A stretch of 64,000 bases of DNA from Sedimenticola hydrogenitrophicus (GCF_029017505.1 NZ_JAQGEI010000020.1:1-64000), one strand, 5' to 3'. Positions 1 through 8,505 are shown, counted from the stretch's first letter. The notes: generated by a model from the letters alone, not told the origin. Made by a program: numbers and translations.

Positions 1-198
1 GGGGTGGAGAACGAGGAGCAGATGCAGTTTCTGCGCAAGGAGAACTGCGACGAGATGCAGGGCTTCCTTTACAGCAAGCCGATCTCCGCCGACGAGATCG
101 CGGAGATGATCCGCCAGGGTTTCTGGCACACCAGCGCCACCCGGGACAAGCGGCAACCGAGCCGGCCCCTGGGCTCCGATCGGGCCCCCATCAAATAA
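1..198 (+). CDS. C-terminal fragment of an EAL-domain (c-di-GMP phosphodiesterase-type) protein
   Basis: The reading frame is open at the left edge, so only about the last 65 residues are visible. They read GVENEEQMQFLRKENCDEMQ followed by GFLYSKPISADEI. This is the usual end of an EAL domain: the GVE(T/N)EEQ loop and then the CDxxQGxxxSKP stretch. EAL domains hydrolyse cyclic di-GMP, but the catalytic EAL motif and any sensor or GGDEF part lie outside the window, so activity cannot be judged. The gene converges on speA, with only three bases between the stop codons. Confidence 0.85.
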   Translation, partial: GVENEEQMQFLRKENCDEMQGFLYSKPISADEIAEMIRQGFWHTSATRDKRQPSRPLGSDRAPIK

Positions 199-201
199 GG
201 A

Positions 202-2079
202 CTACTCCTCGAAGTAGGTGTAGCCGTGCAGGCCCGCTTCCAGCTCGCTGAACAGGGACTCGGTCTCCTCCCCGCTCAATCCCGCCACGGCCATCTTCTC
301 CCGGTACTTCTCCAGCATCACCTCGGGGGAGAAGTGGACATAGCGCAGCAGCTCGTCAACGGAATCGCCGCGCTCCGGCTGGGTAAGGCGGTAGCCGCCC
401 TTGTCATCCAACTCCAGGTTGACCGCATCGGTATCGCCGAACAGATTGTGCATGTCGCCGAGGATCTCCTGGTAGGCGCCGACCAGGAAGATCCCCAGCA
501 GGTAGGGCTCGCTGGGGATCAGGTGGTGCACCGGCAGGGTGCTCTCCACGCCATCCTGGTCGACATAGTTCTCGATGCAGCCGTCCGAATCGCAGGTCAG
601 GTCGTGCAGCACGGCGCTACGCTTCGGCTCCTCGTTCAGGCGGTGCAGCGGCATCACCGGGAACACCTGGTCGATGGCCCAGACGTCCGGCAGCGACTGA
701 AACAGGGAGAAGTTGCAGAACAGCCGGTCGGAGAGCTGCTCGCGCAGCTGATCCAGCAGCTCGCGGTGACGCCGCGAACTGCTGCTCAGGCGGGGCATCA
801 GCTGGCTGCAGATGGTGTTGAATATCCCCTCCGCCAGGGCCCGCTGCTCCAGGTCCAGCACCCCGCGTTCGAACATGTCGTGGGCCTCTTCCAGACCGTG
901 ACGCGCCTCCTGGTAGAGTTCGGTGACCGAATAGTCGTCCAGCCCCACCAGTTCGGCCAGGGAACAGAGCACTTCCGGGGCATCCTCCGGCAGCTGAATC
1001 CGCGCCAGGGTCTCCGGAGCCGGATCGCTGTCGATCACATTCACCATCAGCATGGCGTGATGGGCGGTCATGGCGCGCCCGGATTCGCTGAAGATCATGG
1101 GATGGGGCAGCTCCTGCTCATTGCAGATGCGGGCGATCGCCTTTACCACCTCGCGCGAATAACTCTCCATGCTGTAATTCATCGAGCAGTCGTGGCGCGA
1201 GCTGGTGCCCTCGTAATCGACACCCAGTCCGCCGCCCACATCGACCACCTTGATCGCGGCACCCAGCCGGTGCAGTTCGCCGAAGAAGCGCGCCACCTCG
1301 CCCATGCCGCGCCGGATGTCCCGCAGGTTGGGGATCTGCGAGCCGATATGGGAGTGCAGCAGCTGCAGCCGGTCCAGCTTGCCCACCGAGTCGAGCCGCT
1401 TGACCAGCTTCAGCACCTGCATGGCGGTGAGGCCGAATTTCGATTTCTGCCCGCCCGAGTCCTGCCAGTAACCGGTGCCGGACGAGGAGAGCCGCACCCG
1501 CACGCCCAACAGCGGCGCCACGCCCAGCTCATCGGCCGCCGCCAGCACCAGCTCCAGCTCGGAGAGTTTCTCGATCACGATATAGACCCGATGCCCCAGC
1601 TTCAGGCCGATCAGGGCTAGGCGGATATACTCGCTGTCCTTGTAGCCGTTACACACGATCACCCCGCCCTGCGGGGCGTGCGCCAGCACCGCCGACAGCT
1701 CCGGCTTGCTGCCCGCCTCCAGGCCGACACTCCCCTGCTCCTTGGCCAGCACCTCTTCCACCACGCTGCGCTGCTGGTTTACCTTGATCGGGTAGATGGC
1801 CATGTAGTTGCCGGTAAAATCGAACTCCTCCATGGCGCTGCCGAACGAGCCGCACAGGGCCGAGACCCGCTCATGCAGAATATCGGTAAAGCGCATTAGT
1901 ACCGGCCACGACAGCCCCGTCTTCTTCACTTCATGGGCCAGGCGGTAGAGATCGATCTCCACATCGCCGTCACGGATCGGCCGGGCGACCACGTGCCCCT
2001 GCTCGTTGATGCCGAAGAATCCGTCACCCCAGCGGTGGATCCCGTAGTCCTGGGGTACGATGTGTATCTTGTGTTTCAT
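202..2079 (-). CDS. speA: Biosynthetic arginine decarboxylase (SpeA)
   Basis: This PLP enzyme converts arginine to agmatine and CO2, the first step of the agmatine route to putrescine and spermidine. The 625-residue length is slightly short of the E. coli enzyme (about 658). The PLP lysine is expected at K99 in YPIKVNQQ. The alanine-racemase-like barrel follows, with HSHIGSQI and VDVGGGLGVDY, and the C-terminal beta domain ends in FSELEAGLHGYTYFEE. The ATG start gives the family N-terminus directly before WGDGFFGIN. The gene stands alone and converges on the EAL gene. No operon partner such as speB is visible. Confidence 0.95.
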   Translation of the reverse strand: MKHKIHIVPQDYGIHRWGDGFFGINEQGHVVARPIRDGDVEIDLYRLAHEVKKTGLSWPVLMRFTDILHERVSALCGSFGSAMEEFDFTGNYMAIYPIKVNQQRSVVEEVLAKEQGSVGLEAGSKPELSAVLAHAPQGGVIVCNGYKDSEYIRLALIGLKLGHRVYIVIEKLSELELVLAAADELGVAPLLGVRVRLSSSGTGYWQDSGGQKSKFGLTAMQVLKLVKRLDSVGKLDRLQLLHSHIGSQIPNLRDIRRGMGEVARFFGELHRLGAAIKVVDVGGGLGVDYEGTSSRHDCSMNYSMESYSREVVKAIARICNEQELPHPMIFSESGRAMTAHHAMLMVNVIDSDPAPETLARIQLPEDAPEVLCSLAELVGLDDYSVTELYQEARHGLEEAHDMFERGVLDLEQRALAEGIFNTICSQLMPRLSSSSRRHRELLDQLREQLSDRLFCNFSLFQSLPDVWAIDQVFPVMPLHRLNEEPKRSAVLHDLTCDSDGCIENYVDQDGVESTLPVHHLIPSEPYLLGIFLVGAYQEILGDMHNLFGDTDAVNLELDDKGGYRLTQPERGDSVDELLRYVHFSPEVMLEKYREKMAVAGLSGEETESLFSELEAGLHGYTYFEE

Positions 2080-2224
2080 GGGCTAGTTACTCTGCCAGGG
2101 CACCTAGGCTACAAGGCGGCGAAAAGATGGGCGTATGATAACCGATCGGCCCGGATGATATAGAGCGATGATATAGGGAATCAGGAAAAAATCTGCCCGG
2201 ACCGGCGCCAGCCCGACGGGCGAC

Positions 2225-2701
2225 TCAGCCGCCCTGGCGGCACAGCCGCTTCACCTCGTCCCGCGCCCTCTGCAGGGAGACGCGGAACTCGGCGTCCGAG
2301 AGGAAGCGGCGCGTTCCATCCGGCTGCAGCTGATAGAGGCCGGCGGCGGACTCGTACTCCCGTACCCGGTTCTTCGCCTCGACGCAGGCCAGCTTGCGCC
2401 GGGCCTCCTCGGCGGCCCGTTTTTCCCGCGCCCGGCGCTTCTCCTCGCGCTCGTCCCGGTAGGCGTCGAGCATCTTCTGGCGCAGCTCCCGGCGTTGCTC
2501 TTCGGTCGCCGGTGCGGCATCCCGGCCGGGAGCCGGCCGCCGCCTGAGCTGCAGCTCCTCCGCGGGCCGGTCCGGCGGGGGCCGGTCACCGAACTGGGTG
2601 CGGCCGTCCGCGTCGACCCAGCGGTACACCGCCGCCTGGGCCGGATGAAGCCCGACCGCACCCCACAGGAGTGCCAGTATGCAGATAATTCGTCCCTTCA
2701 T
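2225..2701 (-). CDS. DUF4124-type exported protein
   Basis: Starting at the ATG at 2701 gives a 158-residue protein beginning MKGRIICILALLWGAVG. This is a clear signal peptide that probably ends at AQA. The AVYRWVDADGRTQFGDRPP stretch that follows is the typical DUF4124 motif of periplasmic proteobacterial proteins. The rest is a highly charged Arg/Glu-rich helix (about residues 75-125) and a short C-terminal part with a few cysteines. The upstream in-frame extension to 2755 would bury the signal peptide and was rejected. The function of DUF4124 is not known. The gene is downstream of, and codirectional with, the GGDEF gene. Confidence 0.8.
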   Translation of the reverse strand: MKGRIICILALLWGAVGLHPAQAAVYRWVDADGRTQFGDRPPPDRPAEELQLRRRPAPGRDAAPATEEQRRELRQKMLDAYRDEREEKRRAREKRAAEEARRKLACVEAKNRVREYESAAGLYQLQPDGTRRFLSDAEFRVSLQRARDEVKRLCRQGG

Positions 2702-2741
2702 TTCAGTCTCTCCCCGCGCCCTCCGCGCAGCACCCCGCCGC

Positions 2742-3443
2742 TCAATCCACCCCATAGAGTGCAGCTTTCTCCTCGATACCCACCTGCCCCTTGGGTGTCA
2801 TGCTCTCCAGGTCGGGATGGGCAACCCGGTTGCGCCCCTCGGCCTTGGCCTGATACAGCAGGCCATCCACCTGTTTGACAAAGGCATCTGCGGACAAATG
2901 GCTGTTCCGCAGGAAGACGCTAACCCCCATGCTGGCGGTGACAAACAGGGGTTCCCCCTCCACCATCACCGGGGACGCCGCGATCGCCGCGCGCAGCCGC
3001 CCGGCGGCATTGACCGCCCGGGGCAGCGGCGTCCCGGGCAGGATCAGCGCGAACTCCTCACCGCCGTAGCGACAGGGTATATCGATCTTGCGCAGCAGGC
3101 TGACCATCAGCCCCGCCACATGGCGCAGCACCTGGTTCCCCACTTCGTGGCCCCACACATCATTGACCTCCTTGAACCGGTCCAGATCGAGCATGATCAG
3201 CGCCGTGGGTTGACCGGTGCGATGGGTTCGCTCCTGCTCCTGCTCCAGGGCCTGGGAAAAATGCCGGTAATTGAACAGCCGGGTCAGCGGATCGGTCAAC
3301 ACCAGCTCCTCCAGCTCCTCCAGCTCGCGGCGCATGGCGATCAGCGCGTCAATGTGTCCACAGCGGCATTCGCCAACGGGACATTGCGGTTTTTTCGTGT
3401 CTCTGCCGTGCATGTGAACCAAAAGATGAACCATCCGAGTCAC
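2742..3443 (-). CDS. GGDEF-domain diguanylate cyclase
   Basis: This 233-residue protein is essentially one GGDEF domain. LTDPLTRLFNYRHF opens it, DLDRFKEVND is the Mg/GTP site, and the active-site loop is RYGGEEFALILP. It should make cyclic di-GMP from two GTP. No membrane segment or sensor domain is present. The short N-terminus holds a Cys-rich stretch (CPVGECRCGH, about residues 21-30) that could bind a metal; that is inference. No RxxD inhibitory site is obvious before GGEEF. The exact start is uncertain because methionines lie at 3443, 3434 and 3413. Confidence 0.9.
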   Translation of the reverse strand: MTRMVHLLVHMHGRDTKKPQCPVGECRCGHIDALIAMRRELEELEELVLTDPLTRLFNYRHFSQALEQEQERTHRTGQPTALIMLDLDRFKEVNDVWGHEVGNQVLRHVAGLMVSLLRKIDIPCRYGGEEFALILPGTPLPRAVNAAGRLRAAIAASPVMVEGEPLFVTASMGVSVFLRNSHLSADAFVKQVDGLLYQAKAEGRNRVAHPDLESMTPKGQVGIEEKAALYGVD

Positions 3444-3523
3444 CGATTCTACGGATTAGATGATCAATTTGCAGCAGTTAACCCTAGCCGGGCAGAAAAT
3501 ACCGCTCCCGGCCATCCCTGGAC

Positions 3524-3552
3524 AAAAAAAAGGGGCGCCACCCGGGCGCCCC
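3524..3552 (-). terminator. Rho-independent terminator after amtB
   Basis: On the minus strand, an 8-bp G+C stem (GGGGCGCC / GGCGCCCC, loop of five) is followed by an eight-T run. It lies about 25 bases past the amtB stop codon. Confidence 0.85.
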
Positions 3553-3576
3553 AACTCGTCGCATTGAGATGCGTTA

Positions 3577-4854
3577 TCAGATGCCGGAGCCGCGCGAGCC
3601 GACAAACTCGGGGTAGGCTTCCAGTCCGCACTCGCTGAAGTCCACACCGTTGTATTCGTCCTCTTCGGAGACCCGGATACCGACCGTCGCCTTGAGCACC
3701 AGCCAGACCAGGAAGCTGGCAGCGAAAACCCAGCCGAAGATCACCAGCAGACCGGTCAGCTGCGCACCGAACGTGGCGTCGCCATTGGAGAAGGGAACCG
3801 CCAACAGGCCCCACATACCGACCGCACCGTGGACCGAGATGGCACCGACCGGATCGTCGATCTTCAGCTTGTCCAGCGACAGGATGGCAAACACCACCAG
3901 TACGCCACCGATCATTCCCACCACCGTGGCCCACAGGGGGCTGGGCGCCAGGGGCTCCGCCGTGATCGCCACCAGGCCGGCGAGCGCACCGTTCAGGGTC
4001 ATGGTCAGATCGGCCTTGCCGAAGATGACGCGGGCGGTCAGCAGGGCCGCGATCACGCCGCCGGCCGCCGCCGCATTGGTGTTCACGAACACCGCGGCCA
4101 CCGAATTCGCCTCGCCCACATTGGAGAGCACCAGTTCCGAACCGCCATTGAAGCCGAACCAGCCCATCCACAGGATGAAGGTGCCCAGGGTTGCCATCGG
4201 CATATTGGCACCGGGAATCGCGCGGATCGCGCCGTCGGCACCATACTTGCCCTTACGCGCCCCCAGCAGCAGCACACCGGCCAGGGCGGCGGAGGCACCC
4301 GCCAGGTGGACCACGCCGGAACCGGCAAAGTCCTGGAAACCGAGTGCATCGAGGAAACCGCCGCCCCACTTCCAGTAACCCTGCATCGGATAGATGAAGC
4401 CGGTCATCACCACGGCGAACATCAGGAAGCTCCAGAGCTTCATGCGCTCGGCCACGGCACCGGAGACAATGGACATGGCGGTGGCCACGAACACCACCTG
4501 GAAGAAGAAGTCGGACATGCCGGAGTAGTAGTCACCGTCATACCAGCCCGCCGGGTCCTGACCCAGCACTGCCACGGCATCGTTGTCGCCGCCGAACATG
4601 AATGACAGATCGAGGGCGGGAATCACCCCGTTACCCCCCTCCGGGTACATGATGCCGTAGCCCATCAGCATGTACATGACGCAGGCGATGGCGTACAGCG
4701 CCACGTTCTTGGTCAGAATCTCGGCGGTGTTCTTGGCGCGCACCAGCCCCGCCTCCAGCATGGCGAACCCCGCCGCCATCCACATCACCAGCGCACCGGA
4801 TACCAGAAAGTAGAAGGTATCGAGGGCATAGCGAAGATTGAGTATATCTTCCAT
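3577..4854 (-). CDS. amtB: Ammonium transporter (Amt/Rh family)
   Basis: Inner-membrane ammonium channel of 425 residues with about 11 membrane helices. Recognisable family blocks include GFAMLEAGLVRAKN near the N-terminus, FQDFAGSGVVHLAGASAAL and the C-terminal cytoplasmic tail with DEYNGVDFSECGLEAYPEF, where PII proteins dock. The N-terminus starts directly with a helix and has no long extra signal sequence. It lies 37 bases downstream of glnK in the same direction, the classic glnK-amtB pair. GlnK blocks the channel when nitrogen is sufficient. Transcription is probably driven from the sigma-54 promoter upstream of glnK. Confidence 0.96.
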   Translation of the reverse strand: MEDILNLRYALDTFYFLVSGALVMWMAAGFAMLEAGLVRAKNTAEILTKNVALYAIACVMYMLMGYGIMYPEGGNGVIPALDLSFMFGGDNDAVAVLGQDPAGWYDGDYYSGMSDFFFQVVFVATAMSIVSGAVAERMKLWSFLMFAVVMTGFIYPMQGYWKWGGGFLDALGFQDFAGSGVVHLAGASAALAGVLLLGARKGKYGADGAIRAIPGANMPMATLGTFILWMGWFGFNGGSELVLSNVGEANSVAAVFVNTNAAAAGGVIAALLTARVIFGKADLTMTLNGALAGLVAITAEPLAPSPLWATVVGMIGGVLVVFAILSLDKLKIDDPVGAISVHGAVGMWGLLAVPFSNGDATFGAQLTGLLVIFGWVFAASFLVWLVLKATVGIRVSEEDEYNGVDFSECGLEAYPEFVGSRGSGI

Positions 4855-4891
4855 AGCATTAACCTCTATATTTAAAGCTTATTGTTTGAGT

Positions 4892-5230
4892 TCAGAGTGC
4901 ATCCGGGCCGGTCTCGCCGGTACGTATACGCACCACCTGCTCCAGATTGGCGACAAAGATCTTGCCGTCACCGATCTTGCCGGTCTTGGCCGCCTCGCTG
5001 ATCGCCTCGATCACCTGATCCAGCTTGTCGGCGGCAATCGCCACATCCACCCGGATCTTGGGCAGAAAATCGACCACATACTCGGCCCCGCGATAGAGCT
5101 CCGTGTGACCTTTCTGACGACCGAATCCCTTCACTTCCACGACAGTGATACCGGAAACGCCAATCTCCGAAAGCGCTTCGCGTACGTCATCCAGCTTGAA
5201 CGGCTTGATGATTGCAGAAACCAGTTTCAT
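4892..5230 (-). CDS. glnK: Nitrogen regulatory protein P-II (GlnK)
   Basis: 112-residue trimeric signal protein that reads 2-oxoglutarate, ATP/ADP and uridylylation state. The ATG at 5230 gives the exact family start [20 protein letters not shown]. The T-loop reads [19 protein letters not shown], and Y51 is the uridylylation site. The C-terminal [13 protein letters not shown] is typical. The longer frame from 5266 was rejected because it adds 12 residues not found in PII. Its position before amtB and the upstream sigma-54/NtrC signals favour GlnK over GlnB. Confidence 0.95.
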   Translation of the reverse strand: MKLVSAIIKPFKLDDVREALSEIGVSGITVVEVKGFGRQKGHTELYRGAEYVVDFLPKIRVDVAIAADKLDQVIEAISEAAKTGKIGDGKIFVANLEQVVRIRTGETGPDAL

Positions 5231-5311
5231 ACATGTTCTCCTGCTGTTTTTGAGATGGTGAGCCATTTAGTCCATGGACCGGAACCAGCCGGTCCGGCTT
5301 ACACTCTCTTT

Positions 5312-5327
5312 TGCAGCTCCCGTGCCA
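5312..5327 (-). promoter_or_regulatory. Sigma-54 (-24/-12) promoter of glnK-amtB
   Basis: Read on the minus strand the sequence is TGGCACGGGAGCTGCA. It differs from the consensus TGGCACG-N4-TTGCA at a single base, with GG at -24 and GC at -12. It ends about 80 bases before the glnK ATG. Nitrogen-limitation control of glnK-amtB by sigma-54 and NtrC is established in proteobacteria. Confidence 0.85.
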
Positions 5328-5421
5328 ACAGTGATTTTTGATTTATATTCAATAAGATAAAAATAACCAGACAGATCACAAGGCAAATAAGGCGCACCAA
5401 GAAGAGGCTGCGCGAAATATA

Positions 5422-5438
5422 CGCACCAATCTGGTGCA
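5422..5438. promoter_or_regulatory. NtrC-type enhancer site upstream of glnK
   Basis: CGCACCAATCTGGTGCA matches the NtrC consensus TGCACC-N5-GGTGCA at every position but the first. It lies about 95-110 bases upstream of the sigma-54 promoter, a normal enhancer distance. A weaker half site (GCGCACCA) sits nearby at 5392-5399. Confidence 0.75.
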
Positions 5439-5483
5439 AATAAAATCGAGGGCTTGGCCCGCCATCCCGCGTCGCGGGACTCA

Positions 5484-5654
5484 GGGCCACATCATCTAAA
5501 CACGCAACGGCTTGTGAGAATGGATCTGCCTGCTTGATTGACGGGTGTCCGCGGCCATGGATGGCCACGGCAAGCCCCCAAGGATGGGTTTACGGCGTCC
5601 CGGCAAGCAAGCAGGCAGATCCTCGCCCCGCCCGAATTCAGATGACATCGTCCC
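5484..5654. repeat. Palindromic repeat family B, copy 1
   Basis: A 171-bp non-coding element with imperfect terminal inverted repeats: GGGCCACATCATCTAAA on the left, and GGGACGATGTCATCTGAA as the complement of the right end. Inner arms also pair (GATCTGCCTGCTTG with CAAGCAGGCAGATC). It is nearly flanked by 20-bp direct repeats CCATCCCGCGTCGCGGGACT at 5462-5481 and 5656-5675. A second copy is at 8296-8505. It occupies most of the gap between glnK and ubiK, and no gene is seen there. Confidence 0.75.
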
Positions 5655-5709
5655 ACCATCCCGCGTCGCGGGACTGGACAACCGCCCCCGCCCCCGCTAT
5701 CTTGCGCCC

Positions 5710-5967
5710 ATGATTGACTCCAAGCTTTTAGATGATCTCGCCAAGCGGGTGGCCGGCAGCCTGCCGGCCGGTCTGCAACTGCTACAGGAAGACCTGCAGA
5801 AAAACCTGCGTTCGGCACTGGAGGCCGGCCTCGGCCACCTGGAGCTGGTGACCCGGGAAGAGTTCGAGATCCAGCGCGCCGTGCTGCTGCGCACCCGGGA
5901 GAAACTGGAGGTGCTGGAACAGCGTATCGCCGACCTGGAAGCGGAGACCAAACAGTCCGCTGATTGA
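5710..5967 (+). CDS. ubiK: Ubiquinone biosynthesis accessory factor UbiK (BMFP family)
   Basis: 85-residue protein starting MIDSKLLDDLAKRVAGSLP. It has an N-terminal amphipathic helix, a middle segment FEIQRAVLLRTREKLEVLE, and a C-terminal coiled coil rich in Leu and Glu. This is the UbiK/YqiC layout. UbiK forms a trimer that binds membranes and helps the UbiJ/Ubi complex in aerobic ubiquinone synthesis. The ATG at 5710 was chosen because everything upstream in frame is repeat-family DNA. It is followed 56 bases later by comM, a common order in gammaproteobacteria. Confidence 0.88.
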   Translation: MIDSKLLDDLAKRVAGSLPAGLQLLQEDLQKNLRSALEAGLGHLELVTREEFEIQRAVLLRTREKLEVLEQRIADLEAETKQSAD

Positions 5968-6023
5968 TGACCACGGAAGCCGCTCAGTGACGACCGGCCC
6001 GACACCCGCCACGGAAGGTGAAC

Positions 6024-7535
6024 ATGTCCCTCGCTACCCTGCACAGCCGCGCCCGCAGCGGCATCCACGCCCCGCTTGTCACCATCGAGGTGCACCTGGC
6101 CAACGGCCTGCCGGCCCTCTCCATCGTCGGCCTGCCGGAGATGGCGGTGAAAGAGAGCAAGGACCGGGTGCGCGGCGCCCTGCTCAACTCCGGCTTTGAA
6201 TTTCCCGCCCGGCGCATCACCATCAACCTGGCCCCGGCCGACCTGCCCAAGGAGGGCGGGCGGTTCGATCTGGCCATCGCCCTGGGCATCCTGGCCGCCT
6301 CGGGCCAGATCCCGCCCCACTCACTGGACCCTTATGAATTCATCGGTGAACTGGCCCTCTCCGGCGCCCTGCGTCCGGTCAGGGGGGTCCTGCCGGTGGC
6401 CCTGGCGGCCCGGGATGCCGGACGTGGCCTGATCCTGCCCCAAGGGAGCGCCGCCGAGGCCTCCCTGGTGAGCCGGATCCCGCTGTTTCCGGCCAATCAT
6501 CTGCTGGCCGTCTGCGACCACCTGATCAAGGGGGATGGCATCGCTGCGTTGGCAGGTTTTGCCGCCGCGCCGGTGAGGCTCCGCCATCCCGACCTGGCCG
6601 ATGTGCGGGGGCAGGCCCACGCCAAACGGGCACTGGAGATCGCCGCCGCCGGCAGCCACAGCCTGCTGATGATCGGGCCGCCCGGTACCGGCAAATCGAT
6701 GCTCGCCTCCCGCCTGCCCGGCATCCTCCCCGGGATGAGCGAGCAGGAGGCGCTGGAGACGGCGGCCATCCGCTCCATCAGCAGTCAGGGCTTCTCCGCC
6801 GCCGACTGGCGCCAGCGGCCGTTCCGCGCGCCCCATCACACCGCCTCCGGGGTCGCCCTGGTGGGGGGCGGCAGCAATCCGCGACCGGGGGAGATCTCGC
6901 TGGCCCACAACGGGGTGATGTTTCTCGACGAGCTGCCGGAGTTCGACCGCAAGGTGCTGGAGGTACTGCGGGAACCCTTGGAGAGCGGTCAGGTAACCAT
7001 CTCCCGTGCCGCCCGCCAGGAGCAGTTTCCGGCCCGCTTCCAGCTGGTCGCGGCAATGAACCCCTGCCCCTGCGGCTACCTGGGTGACAGCAGCGGGCAA
7101 CTGTGTCGCTGCAGCAGCGACCAGGTGGCGCGCTATCGCGGCCGCATCTCCGGGCCGCTGCTGGACCGTATCGACATGACCATCGAGGTTCCCCGCCTGC
7201 CGGCCCAGGCGCTCCAGGAGAGCGAGCCCGCCGCTGCCGAAACGAGCGAAACGGTGCGTGCCCGGGTGGAGCAGTGCCGGCAACGCCAGCTGGCGCGCAA
7301 TGGCTGTCCCAACAGCCATCTGGCCGGGCGCCAGCTGGACGAGAGCTGCGGCCTCTCCGCCGAGGCACGCCAGCTGATCACCCGCGCCATGGACCAGTTG
7401 GGCCTCTCCGCCCGCGCCTACCACCGCATCCTGCGGCTGGCCCGCACCATTGCCGATCTGGTGCAATCCGATACCATCCACACCGCCCATCTCAGCGAAG
7501 CCATCGGTTACCGGCGCCAAGACCGCCGGAATTAG
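6024..7535 (+). CDS. comM: ComM/YifB-family AAA+ ATPase (Mg-chelatase-like)
   Basis: 503-residue protein with the three expected parts. The N-terminal Lon-protease-like domain shows GLPALSIVGLPEMAVKESKDR. The AAA+ module has Walker A GPPGTGKSM, a Walker B region MFLDELPEF, and the zinc-binding-type loop NPCPCGYLGD with further CRCS cysteines. The C-terminal ComM domain shows LSARAYHRILRLARTIADL. ComM is a hexameric helicase that promotes branch migration during natural transformation. The ATG at 6024 fits the family; an in-frame GTG lies two codons earlier. Confidence 0.93.
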   Translation: MSLATLHSRARSGIHAPLVTIEVHLANGLPALSIVGLPEMAVKESKDRVRGALLNSGFEFPARRITINLAPADLPKEGGRFDLAIALGILAASGQIPPHSLDPYEFIGELALSGALRPVRGVLPVALAARDAGRGLILPQGSAAEASLVSRIPLFPANHLLAVCDHLIKGDGIAALAGFAAAPVRLRHPDLADVRGQAHAKRALEIAAAGSHSLLMIGPPGTGKSMLASRLPGILPGMSEQEALETAAIRSISSQGFSAADWRQRPFRAPHHTASGVALVGGGSNPRPGEISLAHNGVMFLDELPEFDRKVLEVLREPLESGQVTISRAARQEQFPARFQLVAAMNPCPCGYLGDSSGQLCRCSSDQVARYRGRISGPLLDRIDMTIEVPRLPAQALQESEPAAAETSETVRARVEQCRQRQLARNGCPNSHLAGRQLDESCGLSAEARQLITRAMDQLGLSARAYHRILRLARTIADLVQSDTIHTAHLSEAIGYRRQDRRN

Positions 7536-7611
7536 CGGCGCTGTCATCGCACCGTAACCCTTTCGCCACAGAACCGTAAGATACTGACTACACTGACTGA
7601 TAGGGCTCTGA

Positions 7612-7772
7612 GTAACTACTCACGGGGTGATTAAAATGTGGTGGATAAGCCGGTAGGCTTATCCACCAATGCTTACGGGGTGATTGGCCTGACTTGTTGG
7701 TCGATCTTGATCCAGCCATCGCGTGAGGCCGGCAAGGCAGGCCAATCACTTACAGACCGGGTGAGTATTTAC
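7612..7772. repeat. Palindromic repeat family C, copy 1 (with nested hairpin insert)
   Basis: Ends are GTAACTACTCAC on the left and GTGAGTATTTAC on the right. The inner core (TTGATCCAGCCATCG, then GCCGGCAAGGCAGG) is shared with copy 2 at 35612-35769. Copy 1 carries an extra stretch at 7633-7674 with a perfect 12-bp hairpin, bounded by two ACGGGGTGATT direct repeats. It fills most of the gap between comM and the next gene. Confidence 0.75.
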
Positions 7773-7810
7773 GACACTGAATTTGAGCCGGCCGGAAGTG
7801 GAGGCGCCAC

Positions 7811-8266
7811 ATGAACTATCATATTCTGCTCATCCTGGGAGTGCTCGGTGGCCTGTTCAGTCTGAACGGCTCCGCCGCCAACCCGAATGACTGCTACAAC
7901 CCCTTTACCCACAGTGCCGAATACCCCCCCGCGCAGCTGCGCCAGGTGGCTAAAAAGTGTGATGAAACCGCCATCGCCAACCTGTTCTATAACCGCGCCT
8001 ATCACGCCGAGCTGCTCGACAAGTTCCAGATACTCAACCGGCTGCAGGCCCATCAGCCGACTGACGACCTGACCCATTACCACACCCAGCGCATCTTCAT
8101 CGCCCTCGCCGAGGCGTTCGCCGACCGCGCCTGGACACGCGGCGAGGCACAGGCTATCACCCTGCTCAACCGGCAGTATGACCGCTCCATCGAGATTGCC
8201 GAGTACCAGCTGCGGGGCTATGACAAACTGGCGGCCCACGCCCTGCAAGCGCCCGCCAACCCCTGA
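7811..8266 (+). CDS. Small exported protein of unknown function
   Basis: 151 residues. The N-terminus MNYHILLILGVLGGLFSLNG followed by SAANPND reads as a Sec signal peptide cut near SAA, so a mature periplasmic protein of about 128 residues is expected. Two cysteines (in DCYNPF and KKCDET) could form a disulfide. The mature part is mostly helical, rich in Ala, Gln, Tyr and His, with no motif I recognise. The start sits shortly after GGAGGCGCCAC. The gene stands alone between repeat elements. Confidence 0.7.
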   Translation: MNYHILLILGVLGGLFSLNGSAANPNDCYNPFTHSAEYPPAQLRQVAKKCDETAIANLFYNRAYHAELLDKFQILNRLQAHQPTDDLTHYHTQRIFIALAEAFADRAWTRGEAQAITLLNRQYDRSIEIAEYQLRGYDKLAAHALQAPANP

Positions 8267-8295
8267 TTCGGATTCCGCAGGCGGCGCATCCAGCA

Positions 8296-8505
8296 GGGCC
8301 ACGTCATCTAAATGTGCAAATGTTTGGAAGAGAGGATCTGACTGCTTGTTTGACGGGTGTCCGCGGCCATGGGTGAGGCAAGCTCTTGCGAAGCGCAGCT
8401 TCGCGCGCAGCTGAACGCTGAAGCAGCTGTGCTGCGAGGCCGGAACGGCCGCGGCAAGCAAGCAGGCAGATCCTCGCCCCACCCGAAGTTAGATGACGTC
8501 GTCCC
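8296..8505. repeat. Palindromic repeat family B, copy 2
   Basis: Ends GGGCCACGTCATCTAAA and (complement of the right end) GGGACGACGTCATCTAAC. Shares with copy 1 the inner blocks TTGACGGGTGTCCGCGGCC and GCAAGCAAGCAGGCAGATCC. The middle differs and contains a GC-rich AGCTTCGCGCGCAGCT-like palindrome. Short direct repeats GCATCCA lie outside both ends (8286-8292 and 8509-8515). It fills the gap in front of the ABC-F gene. Confidence 0.75.

Noticed and set aside
226-1620. 464-codon open frame opposite speA
   Set aside because: Antisense to a certain gene; His/Gln/Leu-rich composition with no recognisable domain.
7769-8482. Leftward frame covering the small exported protein and family B copy 2
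   Set aside because: It crosses a non-coding repeat and opposes a frame with a clear signal peptide; no ribosome site.
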